A DNA stretch of 64,000 nt from Cyanobacterium sp. Dongsha4 (GTDB taxonomy: Bacteria; Cyanobacteriota; Cyanobacteriia; Cyanobacteriales; Cyanobacteriaceae). The first letter of the stretch is position 1; each line of letters begins with the position of its first letter. A program made the position numbers and the translations under genes. Location: the NCBI RefSeq assembly GCF_036345015.1, contig NZ_CP084098.1:1439326-1503325 (forward strand), given 5' to 3'. Positions 62,939-64,000 of this stretch are shown here, one piece after another. The notes beneath the pieces are model-generated. The model did no database searches and was not told the origin of the DNA. It saw nothing but the letters and a program-made list of their open reading frames with translations.

Positions 62939-64000
62939 TTAAAACAAGCTATATTGAACTATTTTTTCCTTTTTAAAACACTCATTATATTCTTTTTCTT
63001 TTCCTAAATGAAGTGCGATCGCTTTTAAATTAATTCTATTTAATAGACTGGCAGTAATGAATCTTTTATTATCTTCGAAAACTAGAGATTTAAGAAAATT
63101 TTGTGTTATCTCTGAGGAGAGTAAACTTAAGACAAAATCAGCTTGATATTCATAGTCAAAAGATAACATATAACAGGTATCATCTAAAACTATGGGCTTA
63201 TTATTAAAACAACCAACTTTAGTAAAGTGTAAATTTTTATAAAGACCTGAAATTGCTATTTTAAAGGGTTTAAAAGTATATTCTCCCACTCCAAAAATGG
63301 CAAATTGAGGAGCAGATTTATAAATAGAACTTTTACGAGAGTCCAATAAATAAGCGTATTTTTGTAAATAAATCCATGTTTTAGGTGCTAAAATTGAGAT
63401 ATTTGCAGTGTTATCTCCTATTTTTTTTTGGGTAACTAATAGATATTTTCTTGGTAAAATCAAGGTATTTTTAGCTATATCTGAACTTTTATACATGGGA
63501 TAAATATAGGTATTTTCCAGATTAACTAAATCATCAAAACCATTTTTTAAATTACCTTCTCTTAACTCAAATTCCATAACCTTATTACAATCATGTTTAA
63601 TACCTGATCGCCACTTAAATTCACAGCCTTGATCTATATCAATCAATTTTTTATACATAGTAATATTAGCAATTAATTTTTGATTAATAAAGCCAATGTT
63701 ATGATTAGGTATGGTTTCATTTAAGGAATTATATACAGGACATAAAAGATTTTTGATATGACAACTATTACCTTGAGCAAAAAATAGACAAGCTGATACA
63801 TTAACTTGAAAATATTTCCAAGCATCAATTTTATGGATAGAAACTTCTGAAATAGCTAATTCATTTTTACAAATATAAGCATATAGTTTTCTTGCCACCG
63901 ATGTTTTAATCAAAAAAGCCATTGCTGACTTACCACCAGAAATGAAAATTAATATTTTTATCAGCATCGATTCTGATATATCAAAATTACTTTTACCTGT
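62939..64000 (-). CDS. Restriction-modification DNA methylase, C-terminal part (5' end outside window)
   Basis: The frame continues past the window edge upstream of the ATG at 63967 without a stop. The visible start TGKSNFDISESMLIKILIFI is the conserved segment that follows the NPPW (catalytic) motif in Eco57I-type methylases, and GGKSAMAFLIKTSVARKLYAY follows as usual. The rest (EFKWRSGIKHDCNKVMEFEL, LLVTQKKIGDN, YAYLLDSRKSSIYKSAPQFAIFGVGEYTFKPFKIAISG) is the target-recognition part of Type II methylases with IIG-like C-termini. It ends 84 bases from mutS. The catalytic core cannot be seen here. Confidence 0.85.
   Translation of the reverse strand, partial: TGKSNFDISESMLIKILIFISGGKSAMAFLIKTSVARKLYAYICKNELAISEVSIHKIDAWKYFQVNVSACLFFAQGNSCHIKNLLCPVYNSLNETIPNHNIGFINQKLIANITMYKKLIDIDQGCEFKWRSGIKHDCNKVMEFELREGNLKNGFDDLVNLENTYIYPMYKSSDIAKNTLILPRKYLLVTQKKIGDNTANISILAPKTWIYLQKYAYLLDSRKSSIYKSAPQFAIFGVGEYTFKPFKIAISGLYKNLHFTKVGCFNNKPIVLDDTCYMLSFDYEYQADFVLSLLSSEITQNFLKSLVFEDNKRFITASLLNRINLKAIALHLGKEKEYNECFKKEKIVQYSLF

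Overview
The window comes from a low-GC unicellular cyanobacterium. It encodes photosystem I subunits PsaF and PsaJ, cytochrome c6, a high-light-inducible protein, the cyanobacterial seven-subunit ATP synthase operon with split b and b' subunits, HemJ, a PerR-type Fur protein and a SigC-like sigma factor. GCGATCGC (HIP1) octamers are scattered through the coding sequence. The overall look suggests the Cyanobacterium/Geminocystis group; that placement is inferred, not tested.

Layout. 0-10 kb: the end of an aldo/keto reductase, ExoD-like protein, hisZ, a J-domain/TPR protein, tsaD, the psaF-psaJ operon, a WecA/MraY-like transferase, tRNA-Pro, a GNAT protein and a GH13 branching-enzyme-like gene divergent from an unrecognised 506-residue gene. 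12-18.6 kb: atp1-a-c-b'-b-delta-alpha-gamma. 18.8-32 kb: an RsbW-like kinase next to a PssE-STAS-sugar transferase fusion, tRNA-Gly, a PP2C phosphatase, an Rrf2 regulator, secreted or hydrolytic enzymes, a CobW GTPase, glmM, wecB and an MscS channel. 32-45 kb: a LivF-type ATPase, a 7Fe-type ferredoxin, a GIY-YIG protein, perR, dxr, a SucD-like protein, a sigC-like gene, a His-tailed ferrochelatase-like protein, an outer membrane barrel, NDH-2, hemJ and a small hlip gene. 45-57 kb: an RCK-pore-RCK channel, an IS1-family element, petJ, nusB, an lptA-lptB-lptF/G cluster preceded by larE, an FHA-PAS-GGDEF cyclase and a MidA-like methyltransferase. 57-64 kb: an MFS carrier, tiny zinc-ribbon genes, a pseudogene, a toxin-antitoxin-like pair, mutS and the 3' part of a restriction-modification methylase.

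Cell-surface polysaccharide biology recurs: WecA-like, WecB, GlmM, ExoD, the STAS-sugar transferase fusion and the Lpt genes. Energy metabolism recurs too: ATP synthase, PSI, cytochrome c6, NDH-2 and HemJ. Two proteins carry long His-rich metal-binding segments (CobW and the ferrochelatase-like protein).

The intergenic DNA is rich in repeats. The strongest non-gene signal is a 413-bp non-coding element present twice in opposite orientations, nearly identical, with 13-bp perfect terminal inverted repeats and 11-bp target duplications (a MITE). Other families are a second ~100-bp repeat pair, short acaggca/tgcctgt hairpins, TTGGGTTA/TAACCCAA palindromes, and GGAGTT-type tandem arrays. One palindromic family (ccccttaataagggg) has entered a reading frame in three places without breaking it.

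No CRISPR array, rRNA or prophage was seen. I did not find a wholly new multi-gene system. The best candidates for new biology are the MITE family, the coding palindromes, the STAS-regulated sugar transferase beside its possible kinase, and a channel with a non-canonical pore motif.
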